This document shows, in pieces, positions 55,085 to 63,708 of a stretch of DNA of 64,000 nucleotides. Under the pieces are notes generated by a model. That model saw only the letters and a program-made list of their open reading frames with translations, ran no database searches and was not told the origin of the DNA. The position numbers and the translations under genes were made by a program. Source of the DNA: an uncultured Prevotellaceae bacterium (lineage in GTDB: Bacteria; Bacteroidota; Bacteroidia; Bacteroidales; Bacteroidaceae); contig CADACW010000012.1 of the NCBI GenBank assembly GCA_902786565.1, positions 25,491 to 89,490 of the forward strand, given 5' to 3'. Numbering within the stretch: position 1 is the first letter of the stretch; every line of letters starts with the position of its first letter.

Positions 55085-56206
55085 ATGATTACACAGGAAC
55101 AACTGAAAGACATACTGGACCGCGCCGAGAAACTCAGGCACTATCTGCGCATTGACGAGCGCCGTGTGGAACTGGAAGAGGAGCAGCTGCGCACGCAGGC
55201 TCCCGACTTTTGGGAAGACCCCAAGCGGGCCGAGGAACAGATGAAGAAAGTGCGCTCTATCAAGAAATGGATTGAGGGCTACGACGATGTCAGGATGAAG
55301 GCCGACGAACTGCAACTGGCATTCGACTTCTTCAAGGACGAGATGGTGACTGAGCAGGAAGTGGATGCCGACTACGCCCAGGCCCTGCAAGCCATTGAGG
55401 GCCTGGAACTGATGAACATGCTGCAGCAAAAGGAAGACCCAATGGACTGCGTGCTGAAAATCAACAGCGGCGCCGGCGGCACTGAGGCCCAGGACTGGGC
55501 ACAGATGTTGATGCGCATGTATATGCGCTGGGCCGAAGCCCACGGCTACAAGGTGTCCATAAGCAGTCTGCTCGACGGCGACGAGGCCGGCATCAAGAGC
55601 GTCACCATGCAGATAGAGGGCGGCGAGTATGCCTATGGCTACCTGAAGAGTGAGAACGGTGTACACCGCCTGGTGCGCGTCAGCCCCTTCAACGCCCAAG
55701 GCAAACGCATGACATCGTTTGCCAGCGTCTTTGTGTCGCCACTCGTCGACGACACCATTGAGGTCTACGTCGACCCCGCCAAACTCTCGTGGGACACTTT
55801 CCGCAGCAGCGGCGCCGGCGGCCAGAACGTGAACAAGGTGGAGAGTGGCGTGAGGCTGCGCTACTGGTACACCGACCCCGACACCGGCGAGGAGGAGGAA
55901 ATACTCATCGAGAACACCGAGACCCGCGACCAGCCGAAAAACAAGGAGCGCGCCATGAAGCTGCTCAAGAGCCAACTGTACGACCGCGCCCTGAAGAAGC
56001 GCATGGAGGCACAGGCGAAGATTGAGGCTGGCAAGAAGAAGATTGAGTGGGGCAGCCAGATACGCAGTTACGTCTTCGACGACAAGCGTGTGAAAGACCA
56101 CCGCACCAACTACGAGACCCGCGATGTGGACGGCGTGATGAACGGCAAGCTCGACGGCTTCATCAAAGCCTACCTGATGGAGTTCCCAACGGAGTCTGCC
56201 GATTAA
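55085..56206 (+). CDS. prfB: Peptide chain release factor 2, no programmed frameshift
   Basis: Recognises UGA and UAA stop codons. Seen: SPF tripeptide in VRVSPFNAQGKR, and GGQ in SSGAGGQNVNKVESGV. The alpha-helical N-terminus has LRHYLRIDERRVELEEE where other RF2 proteins carry the in-frame UGA and a +1 frameshift. Here codons CAC TAT CTG CGC ATT GAC read straight through, so expression is not autoregulated that way. 373 residues from ATG 55085 (MITQEQLKD). speA follows 31 bp downstream. Confidence 0.95.
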   Translation: MITQEQLKDILDRAEKLRHYLRIDERRVELEEEQLRTQAPDFWEDPKRAEEQMKKVRSIKKWIEGYDDVRMKADELQLAFDFFKDEMVTEQEVDADYAQALQAIEGLELMNMLQQKEDPMDCVLKINSGAGGTEAQDWAQMLMRMYMRWAEAHGYKVSISSLLDGDEAGIKSVTMQIEGGEYAYGYLKSENGVHRLVRVSPFNAQGKRMTSFASVFVSPLVDDTIEVYVDPAKLSWDTFRSSGAGGQNVNKVESGVRLRYWYTDPDTGEEEEILIENTETRDQPKNKERAMKLLKSQLYDRALKKRMEAQAKIEAGKKKIEWGSQIRSYVFDDKRVKDHRTNYETRDVDGVMNGKLDGFIKAYLMEFPTESAD

Positions 56207-56237
56207 CGACTATTCAGAAACAAAAGTAATAACAACG

Positions 56238-58130
56238 ATGAAGAAATGGACCATCGATGACGCCCGCGAACTGTACAACATCAACGGTTGGGGCACCAGC
56301 TACTTCGGTATCAACGAAAAGGGAAACGTATACGTGACTCCCTGCAAAGACGCCGCGCAGATAGACCTGCGCGAAGTGATGGACGAGCTGCAGCTGCGCG
56401 ACGTGACCGCTCCGGTGCTGTTGCGCTTCCCCGACATTCTCGACAACCGCATCGAGAAGACGTGGAGCTGCTTCAGAAAGGCGGCGGAGGAGTACGAATA
56501 CAAGGGCGAGAACTACGTGGTCTACCCCATCAAGGTGAACCAAATGCAGCCCGTGGTGGAGGAAATCATCAGCCACGGACGAAAGTTCAACCTGGGCCTG
56601 GAGGCAGGGTCGAAGCCTGAGCTGCACGCCGTCATAGCCATGCAATGCCAGAGCGACAGCATCATCGTCTGCAACGGCTACAAGGACCAGTCGTACATAG
56701 AGCTGGCACTGCTGGCACAGAAAATGGGCAAGCACATCTTCATCGTGGTGGAGAAGATGAACGAGCTGGAAATCATAGCCCGAGTGGCGAAGAAACTCGA
56801 CGTGAGGCCAAACATCGGCATACGCATCAAGCTGGCCAGCAGCGGAGCAGGCAAATGGGAGGAGAGCGGCGGCGACGCCTCGAAATTCGGACTGACCAGC
56901 GCCGAGCTGCTCGAAGCCCTCGAGACGCTCGACAAGCGCGACATGCGCGACTGCCTCCGTCTCATCCACTTCCACATTGGCAGCCAAATCACCAAGATAC
57001 GCCGCATACAGACAGCACTCAGAGAGGCATCGCAGTTCTACGTGCAGCTGCACAAGATGGGCTACAACGTTGACTTCGTGGACTGCGGCGGCGGACTGGG
57101 CGTTGACTACGACGGCACTCGCTCGCCATCGTCAGAAAGCTCGGTCAACTACAGCATTCAGGAGTACGTCAACGACTGTATTTACACCTTCGTCGAGGCG
57201 TCGAACAAGAACGGCATACCCCACCCCAACATCATCACCGAGAGCGGACGCTCGCTGGCCGCCCACCACAGCGTGCTCGTCATCGACGTACTGGAGACCG
57301 CCTCGCTGCCAGAGATGCCCGAGGAGTTCGAGCCCGACGAGAACAGCCACCAGCTGGTAAAAGACCTGTACGAGATATGGGACAACCTGTCGCCACGCAA
57401 CGTGCTGGAAGACTGGCACGACGCCGAGCAGATACGCGAAGAGGTGCTCGACCTCTTCAGCCACGGCATCGTAGACCTGAAGACCCGCGCAGAGATTGAG
57501 GCCATGTACTGGAGTGTGTGCCACGAAATCCACGCCCTGGCCAAGGGACTGAAGCACGTGCCCGAAGAGCTGATGAAGATAGACAAGCTGCTGGCCGACA
57601 AATACTTTTGCAACTTCTCGCTGTTTCAGAGTCTGAGCGACTCGTGGGCCATCGACCAGGTGTTCCCCATCATGCCCATACAGCGATTGGACGAGCGGCC
57701 CACACGCAACGCCACCATTCAGGACATCACCTGTGACAGTGACGGCAAGATAACCAACTTCACCACCAACCGCCACAACAGCCACTCGCTGCCCGTCCAT
57801 GCCCTGAAGAAGAACGAGGACTACTATCTGGGCGTCTTCCTCGTAGGAGCCTACCAGGAGATTCTCGGTGACATGCACAACCTCTTTGGTGACACCACCG
57901 CCGTCCACATCAGCGTGAAGGACGACCAGTATCACATAGACCAGATCATCGACGGCGAAACCGTGGAGGAGGTGCTGGAATATGTGCAGTACAACCCCAA
58001 GAAGCTGGTGCGCCAGCTGGAGATGTGGGTGACAAAGAGCGTCAAGCAGGGCAAAATCAGTTTGGAAGAGGGCAAGGAGTTCCTCTCCAACTACCGTTCC
58101 GGCCTCTACGGCTACACCTACTTGGAGTAA
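56238..58130 (+). CDS. speA: Biosynthetic arginine decarboxylase
   Basis: PLP enzyme making agmatine, first step of the agmatine route to putrescine. Seen: YVVYPIKVNQMQPVVEE with the PLP lysine near residue 99, RIKLASSGAGKWEESGGD, the glycine-rich FVDCGGGLGVDYDGT, and the family-specific C-terminal extension. 630 residues, standard for SpeA. Starts 31 bp after prfB, probably same transcript. The 3' end overlaps the convergent GH106 gene by 13 bp. Confidence 0.95.
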   Translation: MKKWTIDDARELYNINGWGTSYFGINEKGNVYVTPCKDAAQIDLREVMDELQLRDVTAPVLLRFPDILDNRIEKTWSCFRKAAEEYEYKGENYVVYPIKVNQMQPVVEEIISHGRKFNLGLEAGSKPELHAVIAMQCQSDSIIVCNGYKDQSYIELALLAQKMGKHIFIVVEKMNELEIIARVAKKLDVRPNIGIRIKLASSGAGKWEESGGDASKFGLTSAELLEALETLDKRDMRDCLRLIHFHIGSQITKIRRIQTALREASQFYVQLHKMGYNVDFVDCGGGLGVDYDGTRSPSSESSVNYSIQEYVNDCIYTFVEASNKNGIPHPNIITESGRSLAAHHSVLVIDVLETASLPEMPEEFEPDENSHQLVKDLYEIWDNLSPRNVLEDWHDAEQIREEVLDLFSHGIVDLKTRAEIEAMYWSVCHEIHALAKGLKHVPEELMKIDKLLADKYFCNFSLFQSLSDSWAIDQVFPIMPIQRLDERPTRNATIQDITCDSDGKITNFTTNRHNSHSLPVHALKKNEDYYLGVFLVGAYQEILGDMHNLFGDTTAVHISVKDDQYHIDQIIDGETVEEVLEYVQYNPKKLVRQLEMWVTKSVKQGKISLEEGKEFLSNYRSGLYGYTYLE

Positions 58131-61100
58131 ACCACCTTGCGCCCGTCGGCGGTGACATAGATGCCACGGGTGGGCCGCGCCACCCTCATGCCCTGCAGCG
58201 TAAAGACTGCGGGGCATTTTCTTTGTGATGTGGCTGCCGCAGGCACGATGGCATCGACAATGCCCTGCGGGGTGTAGAGGGCCAGCGAGCGATAGACGCG
58301 GTATGCCTTGTTGCCCTTCAGGTCAAGTGCCAGCCCCTCGTCGGCGGCATCGCAGCGCGCAAACAGTGTCAGCGAGTCGGCGGCCTCGTAGACGGTACTG
58401 CCCTCGGCCCCCTGCACGTAGTTCACCTGCATCACCTGCCCCAATTCGGGCATATCTGCCGAGATGGTGAAGTCGTTGTTGGTGTTCATGCCATAGCCGT
58501 GGAAGTAGAAATAGTAGTTGGACGAGGCACTGCTGAACGTGAAGCCGTCGTAGAGATTGGCCAGCACCTTGCCACTGGCCTTCGAGCGATACATCTCCAG
58601 CTTGCCGTTGCCGCTGAAGCCTTTCATCTCGTTGGCCGTCTTTAGCTTGTCCCATCCGCAAACGGGGCTTTCGTCGGCAGTGAAGTCGATGAATCGCTCC
58701 ATGCCGTATGCGCCATAGGCCGGCAGATAGGCATAGTGGGTGCTGCCGTCGGCATACGATGCCTCTGCAACGACGCCGCCCAGAGCCTGACCTTTGACGG
58801 TCAGCAGCAGCGTGCCGTCGTCTGCTGTCTCAAGTTCATAGTCCGTAAACACCTTTCCATCCATATCCTTCAGGACCACCTTTGCGCTGCCCAGGGTCTC
58901 TTCATCGCCATAGTAGAGGTGATACTGCGGGTAATAGCTGTTGTCGATGAGCACCATGGCGCACTGCTCCGCCTTGACAGCAGCCTCGTGGGTGGCCAGC
59001 GGGATGAGTGTCACCTTGGAGTTCAGGCCCGAAGGCACCAGTTCCCATCCGGCATAGGTGGGGGTGCTGATGTTCGACATGTTGATGTCTTCGAAGATGC
59101 GCCACACCGTGCCGTCAATGTCCATCTGGCGGATGCGGTTGGCCGGCAGATTGGTCACCTCGATGCGCAGTGTGTTTTCGCCCTGGCGCACGGCATCCTT
59201 ACAGTCAAGCTCGAAGGGGGCCGACCAGGCACAGCCCAAGTAGACACCATTGAGCGTGACGCGGGCACTCTCCCTGACATCGCCCAGGTTCAGGCGGAAG
59301 CCTGCAGATGCCGTCTTGAACTGCTCGGCACTGACGGTGAAGGTGGTCTCGTAGATGCCCGTTCCCATAAATGTCGCCGTCTGCTCGTTGAGGGTCTCCC
59401 ACGTCTGCAGGCGGTCCAGCTGGCAGGGTGACTGGTTATCGAGCGAGAGCGTCCACGGCCCTTCTATGGTCAGGCTGGCCATTTCCATCGCAGGGGCCGA
59501 TTCCGTCAAGCCTTCCAGGGGGGCGTCGTAAGTCTGCAGGATGAGCGACTGGCCCGACTTCAGGCTGACCCACACCTTGCCCTCTTCGATGCTGGCAGCG
59601 GTGATGTCGCCAGTCATCGGATTGAACACGGCCACACTCTGGAATGGCACCGCCAGCGAAACCAGACCCTCGACGTCGGTCGGGGTCAGGTTGGACACGA
59701 AGTAGTGGTGGCCCGTGTCGTTCCGCCTGCGAATCACACTCAGGCCAAGCTCTGTGCGCATGGCCTCAGGTGCAGCCGAAAGGGTGGCGAGAGCCGCAAC
59801 GTCGCGGCCGTAGACTATCTGGACGCCCTGCTGCTCCAACTGGTCGAGGTGAGCTTTCACACTGTCGGGCAGGAAGTCGCTGACGGGCACGACGATGGCT
59901 TTATAGCTGGTGCCGGCAGCCGTCTGGGCGGTCTGTCCGTTGGCGGTGACCGCCATCAGCAGGCGGTCGCTGATGTAGTCGCAGTCCAGTCCCATCTGCT
60001 CCAAGCGCGTGGCGGTCTGTTCAACCTCCGACATCTTGGTGCTCATCGTGTTGATGTCGAAGAGCAGCAGACGGTTCTGGAACGAGCCGGTGTTCTTGTG
60101 CATGGCATTGGCAAAGGGAGCGTAGACCAGCACGTCGTTGTCGGGCTGGCCCATCTGCAGGAAGCTCTGCACGCGCTCTATATATTGCATCATCTGAGGT
60201 GCGTCGGCCCAGATGCTGTTGGTGGGGCTCATGTCGATGGCGGCATAAAACTTCCAGCCGGGCCAGGCGGCCTCGCGAGGCGAATAGGCCGTGCCGTGGA
60301 AGAGCATGTGGTTGACACCCGAAGTGAAGAGCAGGTCGAGCTCGGGCTTGATCTGCGACAGCGACGTGCGGAAATGCTCGGTGAGCCACGTCATCGATTC
60401 GCTCGACGTAAAGGGCTTGCCCGTGACATGCGCCGCACTCGATGCATATTTCAGCGTGGCGCGGCTGCTCAAGGCCTTGTTGCAGAAACCTGCATCGTTG
60501 CGCAGGCCCTTGATGCCAAACGAGTTCAGGTAGAAGTTCTCAGTCTCGGGGATGTCGGCCTCGGCATAGAGGTCTATCAGATTGCCGGGTGAGCCGTGGG
60601 CCTGGTTGCGGGTGGTGGCACCGTGGCTGTGGGCCCACTCGGTCCACTGCCGGGTGAAGTTGTCGCGCAGCATCTCGGAGAGTGTCAGGCGGTAGTCGGC
60701 CAGCACCTGTTTGGCGTTAAGGGTCTCGTGGGGCATGTTGCCGATGCCCAGCAGCAGGTCGAGATTTTCCTCCAACTTGTAGCCTCGGCGGGCTTCAAAC
60801 TCTTTAAGCAGTCCCGGCGTCCAGTCGGCCATATTAATCTCGTAACTGTCGTTGAAGAAGGAGTGGGGCCAGGGAGCGCCGCCTTTGGCAAACTTCTGGT
60901 CGAACCAGTCCAGGTAGGCCATGACGGCTTCGGCCGAGAAATGGTCCACCACCAGGCCCTCGCTACCCGGCGACGGGCGCTTCACCTGCATGGCGCCGAA
61001 CTGGTTGTAGGCGGCAATGATTTTCCACTTCCCCGTCGGGGCCGTCCATTTCAGCGTGGCGCCGTCGGCCAGGGCGGTCAGGTTGGCCACCTGGCCCTCG

Positions 61101-61618
61101 GTGCCTTTCTGCGGGAAGGCCATCACGCACTGCAGCAGTCCGTTGCCGGTGGTCAGTTTCACGGTCTGCTCCTTGGTGCCGTCGCCCGTCACGTCGAAAG
61201 TCTCTGTCACCAGTTTGCTGGCCGACTGCTCGCGCTTCACCATCGGGCCTCCAAAGGGCCAGCCCGTGCCGGTGGTCATATCGATGTCGATGCCAAGGCG
61301 CTGGCCCTCATCCTCTACATATTGCAGCATCTGCAGCCATTGCTCACTGAGGAAGGGGATGTTCTTCGAGGCATTGTGCTGCACACCATAGATGGGGGTG
61401 ATTTCCAGCGTGCCGATGCCGGCCTGGGCCAACTGCTTCATCTGCCAAGTCAGGTTCTCCTTGTCTACGGCAGAGCCCATCCACCACCAGCGGCTGCCGG
61501 CTTTGGCCTCTCGGCCCGACTGGGGCCATTGGGGCACCACCTGCGCACTGGTTTCAGTCAGTCCACAGCCTGCTGCCAAGAGCAGGCACAGCATCCATCG
61601 CTTCATATTGTTGTTCAT
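58118..61618 (-). CDS. Secreted glycoside hydrolase, GH106 (alpha-L-rhamnosidase-like) with sorting tail
   Basis: 1166 residues. Signal peptide MKRWMLCLLLAAGCGLTETSA. N-terminal region typical of GH106: SRWWWMGSAVDKENLTWQ, GIGTLEITPIYG, DIDMTTGTGWPFGGP, SFFNDSYEINMADWTPGLL. A sugar-binding beta-sandwich at about residues 740-850 (TGIYETTFTV...LGDVRESARVTLNGVYLG). The C-terminus FTLQGMRVARPTRGIYVTADGRKVV resembles a type A sorting signal of type IX secretion. GH106 enzymes remove alpha-L-rhamnose, for instance from rhamnogalacturonan. With the pectate lyase this suggests pectin use. The linkage cannot be deduced. Confidence 0.85.
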   Translation of the reverse strand: MNNNMKRWMLCLLLAAGCGLTETSAQVVPQWPQSGREAKAGSRWWWMGSAVDKENLTWQMKQLAQAGIGTLEITPIYGVQHNASKNIPFLSEQWLQMLQYVEDEGQRLGIDIDMTTGTGWPFGGPMVKREQSASKLVTETFDVTGDGTKEQTVKLTTGNGLLQCVMAFPQKGTEGQVANLTALADGATLKWTAPTGKWKIIAAYNQFGAMQVKRPSPGSEGLVVDHFSAEAVMAYLDWFDQKFAKGGAPWPHSFFNDSYEINMADWTPGLLKEFEARRGYKLEENLDLLLGIGNMPHETLNAKQVLADYRLTLSEMLRDNFTRQWTEWAHSHGATTRNQAHGSPGNLIDLYAEADIPETENFYLNSFGIKGLRNDAGFCNKALSSRATLKYASSAAHVTGKPFTSSESMTWLTEHFRTSLSQIKPELDLLFTSGVNHMLFHGTAYSPREAAWPGWKFYAAIDMSPTNSIWADAPQMMQYIERVQSFLQMGQPDNDVLVYAPFANAMHKNTGSFQNRLLLFDINTMSTKMSEVEQTATRLEQMGLDCDYISDRLLMAVTANGQTAQTAAGTSYKAIVVPVSDFLPDSVKAHLDQLEQQGVQIVYGRDVAALATLSAAPEAMRTELGLSVIRRRNDTGHHYFVSNLTPTDVEGLVSLAVPFQSVAVFNPMTGDITAASIEEGKVWVSLKSGQSLILQTYDAPLEGLTESAPAMEMASLTIEGPWTLSLDNQSPCQLDRLQTWETLNEQTATFMGTGIYETTFTVSAEQFKTASAGFRLNLGDVRESARVTLNGVYLGCAWSAPFELDCKDAVRQGENTLRIEVTNLPANRIRQMDIDGTVWRIFEDINMSNISTPTYAGWELVPSGLNSKVTLIPLATHEAAVKAEQCAMVLIDNSYYPQYHLYYGDEETLGSAKVVLKDMDGKVFTDYELETADDGTLLLTVKGQALGGVVAEASYADGSTHYAYLPAYGAYGMERFIDFTADESPVCGWDKLKTANEMKGFSGNGKLEMYRSKASGKVLANLYDGFTFSSASSNYYFYFHGYGMNTNNDFTISADMPELGQVMQVNYVQGAEGSTVYEAADSLTLFARCDAADEGLALDLKGNKAYRVYRSLALYTPQGIVDAIVPAAATSQRKCPAVFTLQGMRVARPTRGIYVTADGRKVVYSK

Positions 61619-61691
61619 AGTCAGTGTAATTTTTAAGTTTCGCTATCGTTCAACTTGTTAAAGTTGGGTTTCTTTTTTTGTTTTGATGCTG

Positions 61692-61699
61692 CAAAGTTA
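61692..61699 (-). promoter_or_regulatory. -7 box of the GH106 gene
   Basis: TAACTTTG on the minus strand (61699-61692), 73 bp before the ATG, giving a leader of about 65 nt, the longest of the boxes listed. No TTTG at 19-20 bp. Confidence 0.5.
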
Positions 61700-61851
61700 G
61701 AGATTTTCCGTGAAAAACGCAAGAAAAGCCGGGACAAATGCAAAGAAAGATTCGTCCAAACTTGACTTTCTGAACAAACCGGTTGTGTTAGGAGATGAGA
61801 AATCAATAGCTATAAAATCAATCTTTCCCATACTCGTTTGTTTTAGTTTTA

Positions 61852-61886
61852 GAAAAAGCCGCCTATCTGTCGCAGACGGGCGGCTC
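61852..61886 (-). terminator. Rho-independent terminator after hicB
   Basis: Stem AGCCGCC (61857-61863) with GGCGGCT (61879-61885), an inner TCTG-tcg-CAGA stem, and a TTTTT run on the minus strand after the stem. 36 bp downstream of the hicB stop. Confidence 0.8.
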
Positions 61887-61921
61887 AAAGTGCTCTTTAA
61901 TTTAATTACATATCACGTCGG

Positions 61922-62335
61922 TCAATCAATGCGAAAAGCACGACTGTCTTGCGATAGTGTCTCTATCAGGTTGTGAATAGCAGTATTCAGCTGCTCCTTC
62001 TTCTGTGCCGTCGGCTGACGGATGCCACTGGCATACTGGCGTACCTGTGCGGCGTTGATTCCGGCAAACTTGGCGAATGCAGTGATGTTGAAGAAAGGAT
62101 AGTAATTGAAGAACGAACCAACGTCAAACTTCCTTTCTGTAATCTCAATATCAGGCACAGCAATCTTGTCAACCTCGCGCAGTTCTTTCAGTGCCGTAAA
62201 CACATCTTCCTCAGCCTCGCGGGCAGTATTGCCATAGCCAATCAGACCGAACTCCGGAAACTCATGTTCGACAATACATGAATACGACTTATTGCCAGCC
62301 GATTCAAAAGAAACCGATGTCCTTACTACTTCCAT
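61922..62335 (-). CDS. hicB: HicB-family antitoxin
   Basis: 137 residues. N-terminal HicB partial RNase-H-like fold: SYSCIVEHEFPEFGLIGYGNTAREAEEDVFTALKEL. C-terminal helix-turn-helix-like part (ITAFAKFAGINAAQVRQYASGIRQPT) probably binds the operon promoter. Follows hicA by 91 bp on the same strand, the usual toxin-antitoxin order hicA-hicB. HicB neutralises HicA by binding it and often represses the operon. Confidence 0.88.
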   Translation of the reverse strand: MEVVRTSVSFESAGNKSYSCIVEHEFPEFGLIGYGNTAREAEEDVFTALKELREVDKIAVPDIEITERKFDVGSFFNYYPFFNITAFAKFAGINAAQVRQYASGIRQPTAQKKEQLNTAIHNLIETLSQDSRAFRID

Positions 62336-62426
62336 ATTTCATGTTTTATTTGTTTCTAAATCAAGTGCCCATCATATCGCCAATCATAGATGCAGGTCAA
62401 AGGGATTTCAGTCGTTTCTGTGGGAT

Positions 62427-62621
62427 TTACCCGGGCTTGCGCCCGAGTAAATCTTTAAGAATACTGCGAAGAGTCTTCGGCTTCAACTCTTCAGTTCCGT
62501 GCCTCGAAACCTGGGTGCGCTTCCCTGTAATAGGGCTGTACCAGATGTCGTGCCTTGCACCGTGACGGAGTAGGCGGCATCCCGCTCGCCTTAACTCCTT
62601 AGTCAACTCGTTGACTTTCAA
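62427..62621 (-). CDS. hicA: HicA-family mRNA interferase toxin
   Basis: 64 residues: MKVNELTKELRRAGCRLLRHGARHDIWYSP..., with the small double-stranded-RNA-binding-like fold and the conserved histidine in the RHD-W segment. HicA toxins cleave mRNA and tmRNA. The start is TTG (62621-62619): in-frame codons before it have no ATG or GTG until a stop. The weak start may keep toxin level low. A perfect promoter lies 45 bp upstream. Confidence 0.85.
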   Translation of the reverse strand: MKVNELTKELRRAGCRLLRHGARHDIWYSPITGKRTQVSRHGTEELKPKTLRSILKDLLGRKPG

Positions 62622-62665
62622 GTGATGAAATTAAATAAATGAGCACTTGTCCTTATTGGACGATG

Positions 62666-62697
62666 CAAAGGTAGCAATAAAGTTACAACCTACCAAA
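62666..62697 (-). promoter_or_regulatory. Promoter of hicAB
   Basis: Minus strand TTTG (62697-62694), 20 bp, TACCTTTG (62673-62666). Likely also the site of HicB autoregulation, but no operator palindrome was identified. Confidence 0.7.
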
Positions 62698-62784
62698 TAC
62701 CTTCGTAACTTTTTTGCTACTTGTGCGTATTTTTAACATTTCGCCATCTTCTTGCCCTTGTTTCCGGCCTATATATATTATAAT

Positions 62785-62819
62785 GTTTTAAGCACCACGT
62801 CATTTGGAGCGTTCCAAAC
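62785..62819. repeat. 35-bp direct repeat, copy 1 (noncoding)
   Basis: Identical 35-bp sequence (GTTTTAAGCACCACG... to ...GTTCCAAAC) to 63117-63151. This copy lies 2 bp after the stop of the dockerin-like gene, outside any recognised gene. Confidence 0.9.
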
Positions 62820-62821
62820 AT

Positions 62822-63598
62822 TTATTTACTAAATGATATTGTGATCTTTTCAGAAGCACCAAGACTCATTCTTAATAATGTATAACCTGATATACTTGTT
62901 TTAGTTGCTGCTGGTACAAATGCATTAAATACAAAATCATCACCAGAACTATCTTTTGCAGAATATGTCCAACTATCTGGATAAGCAAACCAACTATTAC
63001 CAGCAGGTAATGTTATTGTTTCAGTAAATCCTGCATCTTTATTTGTTGTTTTCCAATTAGTAGGATTATTAACCGCCGTAGGTTGAGTTGCTCCAACATA
63101 CCAATAATAAGTTTTAGTTTTAAGCACCACGTCATTTGGAGCGTTCCAAACTTGTGTTTTGTAAATGACGTAATCAGAGATAGTTATTTCGTCTATCTCT
63201 TCCAAAAAACTGATGGAATTGCCATCTTTGTCCTCAAGTGTCGGCGTTTTTCCTTTCATCCATGCAGCAGGGCAAAGCAGGTAAAGCGTCTCACCAGCTG
63301 CTACGGAAGCGGTTGCGCCGACAGCATCGTCGAAGGAGGTGAAGGTTGTCACTACGTCGGACAGTGTCTTGTAGTTCTCGGTCGTGGGCTTGGTGGTGCC
63401 GAGGTAGAAATAGCCAACGGTGGCTGTGCTGCCACCATTCTTAATAATGTCTATCACCGCCACGATGTCGGCCACATCGACCGTGCCGTCTTCGTTCACG
63501 TCGCCCTTTGCGGGTGTGTTGTTACCATTCTGTGCGAACGCGCACGTGCAGCCCAGCAGCAAGACTGCCAGCAGCATGAGGAATTTCTTTGCTTTCAT
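62822..63598 (-). CDS. Secreted protein with N-terminal dockerin-like motif, mosaic composition
   Basis: 258 residues from ATG 63598 (MKAKKFLMLLAVLLLGCTCAFA signal peptide); the longer frame starts in non-coding DNA. The dockerin-like motif GDVNEDGTVDVADIVAVI directly follows. Two similar domains of about 50-60 residues: YFYLGTTKPTTENY...AGETLYLLCPAAW and YYWYVGATQPTAVNN...AGNSWFAYPDSW. The first is in GC-rich DNA like the rest of the window; the second is conspicuously AT-rich, so the gene looks like a fusion of native and acquired parts. Similar YxGxTxPT modules occur in phage and surface proteins (from memory). Function unknown. Confidence 0.75.
   Translation of the reverse strand: MKAKKFLMLLAVLLLGCTCAFAQNGNNTPAKGDVNEDGTVDVADIVAVIDIIKNGGSTATVGYFYLGTTKPTTENYKTLSDVVTTFTSFDDAVGATASVAAGETLYLLCPAAWMKGKTPTLEDKDGNSISFLEEIDEITISDYVIYKTQVWNAPNDVVLKTKTYYWYVGATQPTAVNNPTNWKTTNKDAGFTETITLPAGNSWFAYPDSWTYSAKDSSGDDFVFNAFVPAATKTSISGYTLLRMSLGASEKITISFSK
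63117..63151. repeat. 35-bp direct repeat, copy 2 (coding)
   Basis: Codes VWNAPNDVVLK within the dockerin-like gene; identical to 62785-62819, 332 bp apart. Confidence 0.9.
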
Positions 63599-63708
63599 TG
63601 TTTTGCTGTAGTTAAGTGGTTTATAAAATGAGTTTAAGGAATAGATAATCTTTCTGTTGGTTCGTGTATAGACAGAAAAAGAAAACGTGGACTGTTTACT
63701 TCGTCTAC

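Larger units (their letters stand above)
61619..61921. other. Intergenic region between GH106 gene and hicB
   Basis: Contains the GH106 -7 box and 70-bp leader (61619-61699) and the hicB terminator hairpin. The rest, about 150 bp of AT-rich DNA, shows nothing recognisable; a short plus-strand open frame (61710 on) has no family features. Confidence 0.6.

Noticed and set aside
55130-55170. Programmed frameshift in prfB
   Set aside because: Looked for an in-frame UGA after CUU; the frame is continuous with no stop.
54851-56101. 416-residue minus-strand frame opposite prfB
   Set aside because: Shadow of prfB, which has GGQ and SPF motifs; hydrophobic-His composition is typical of antisense frames.
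61710-61976. 88-residue plus-strand frame between the GH106 gene and hicB
   Set aside because: Spans the terminator hairpin and the hicB end, has no recognisable motif and no promoter; treated as noncoding.
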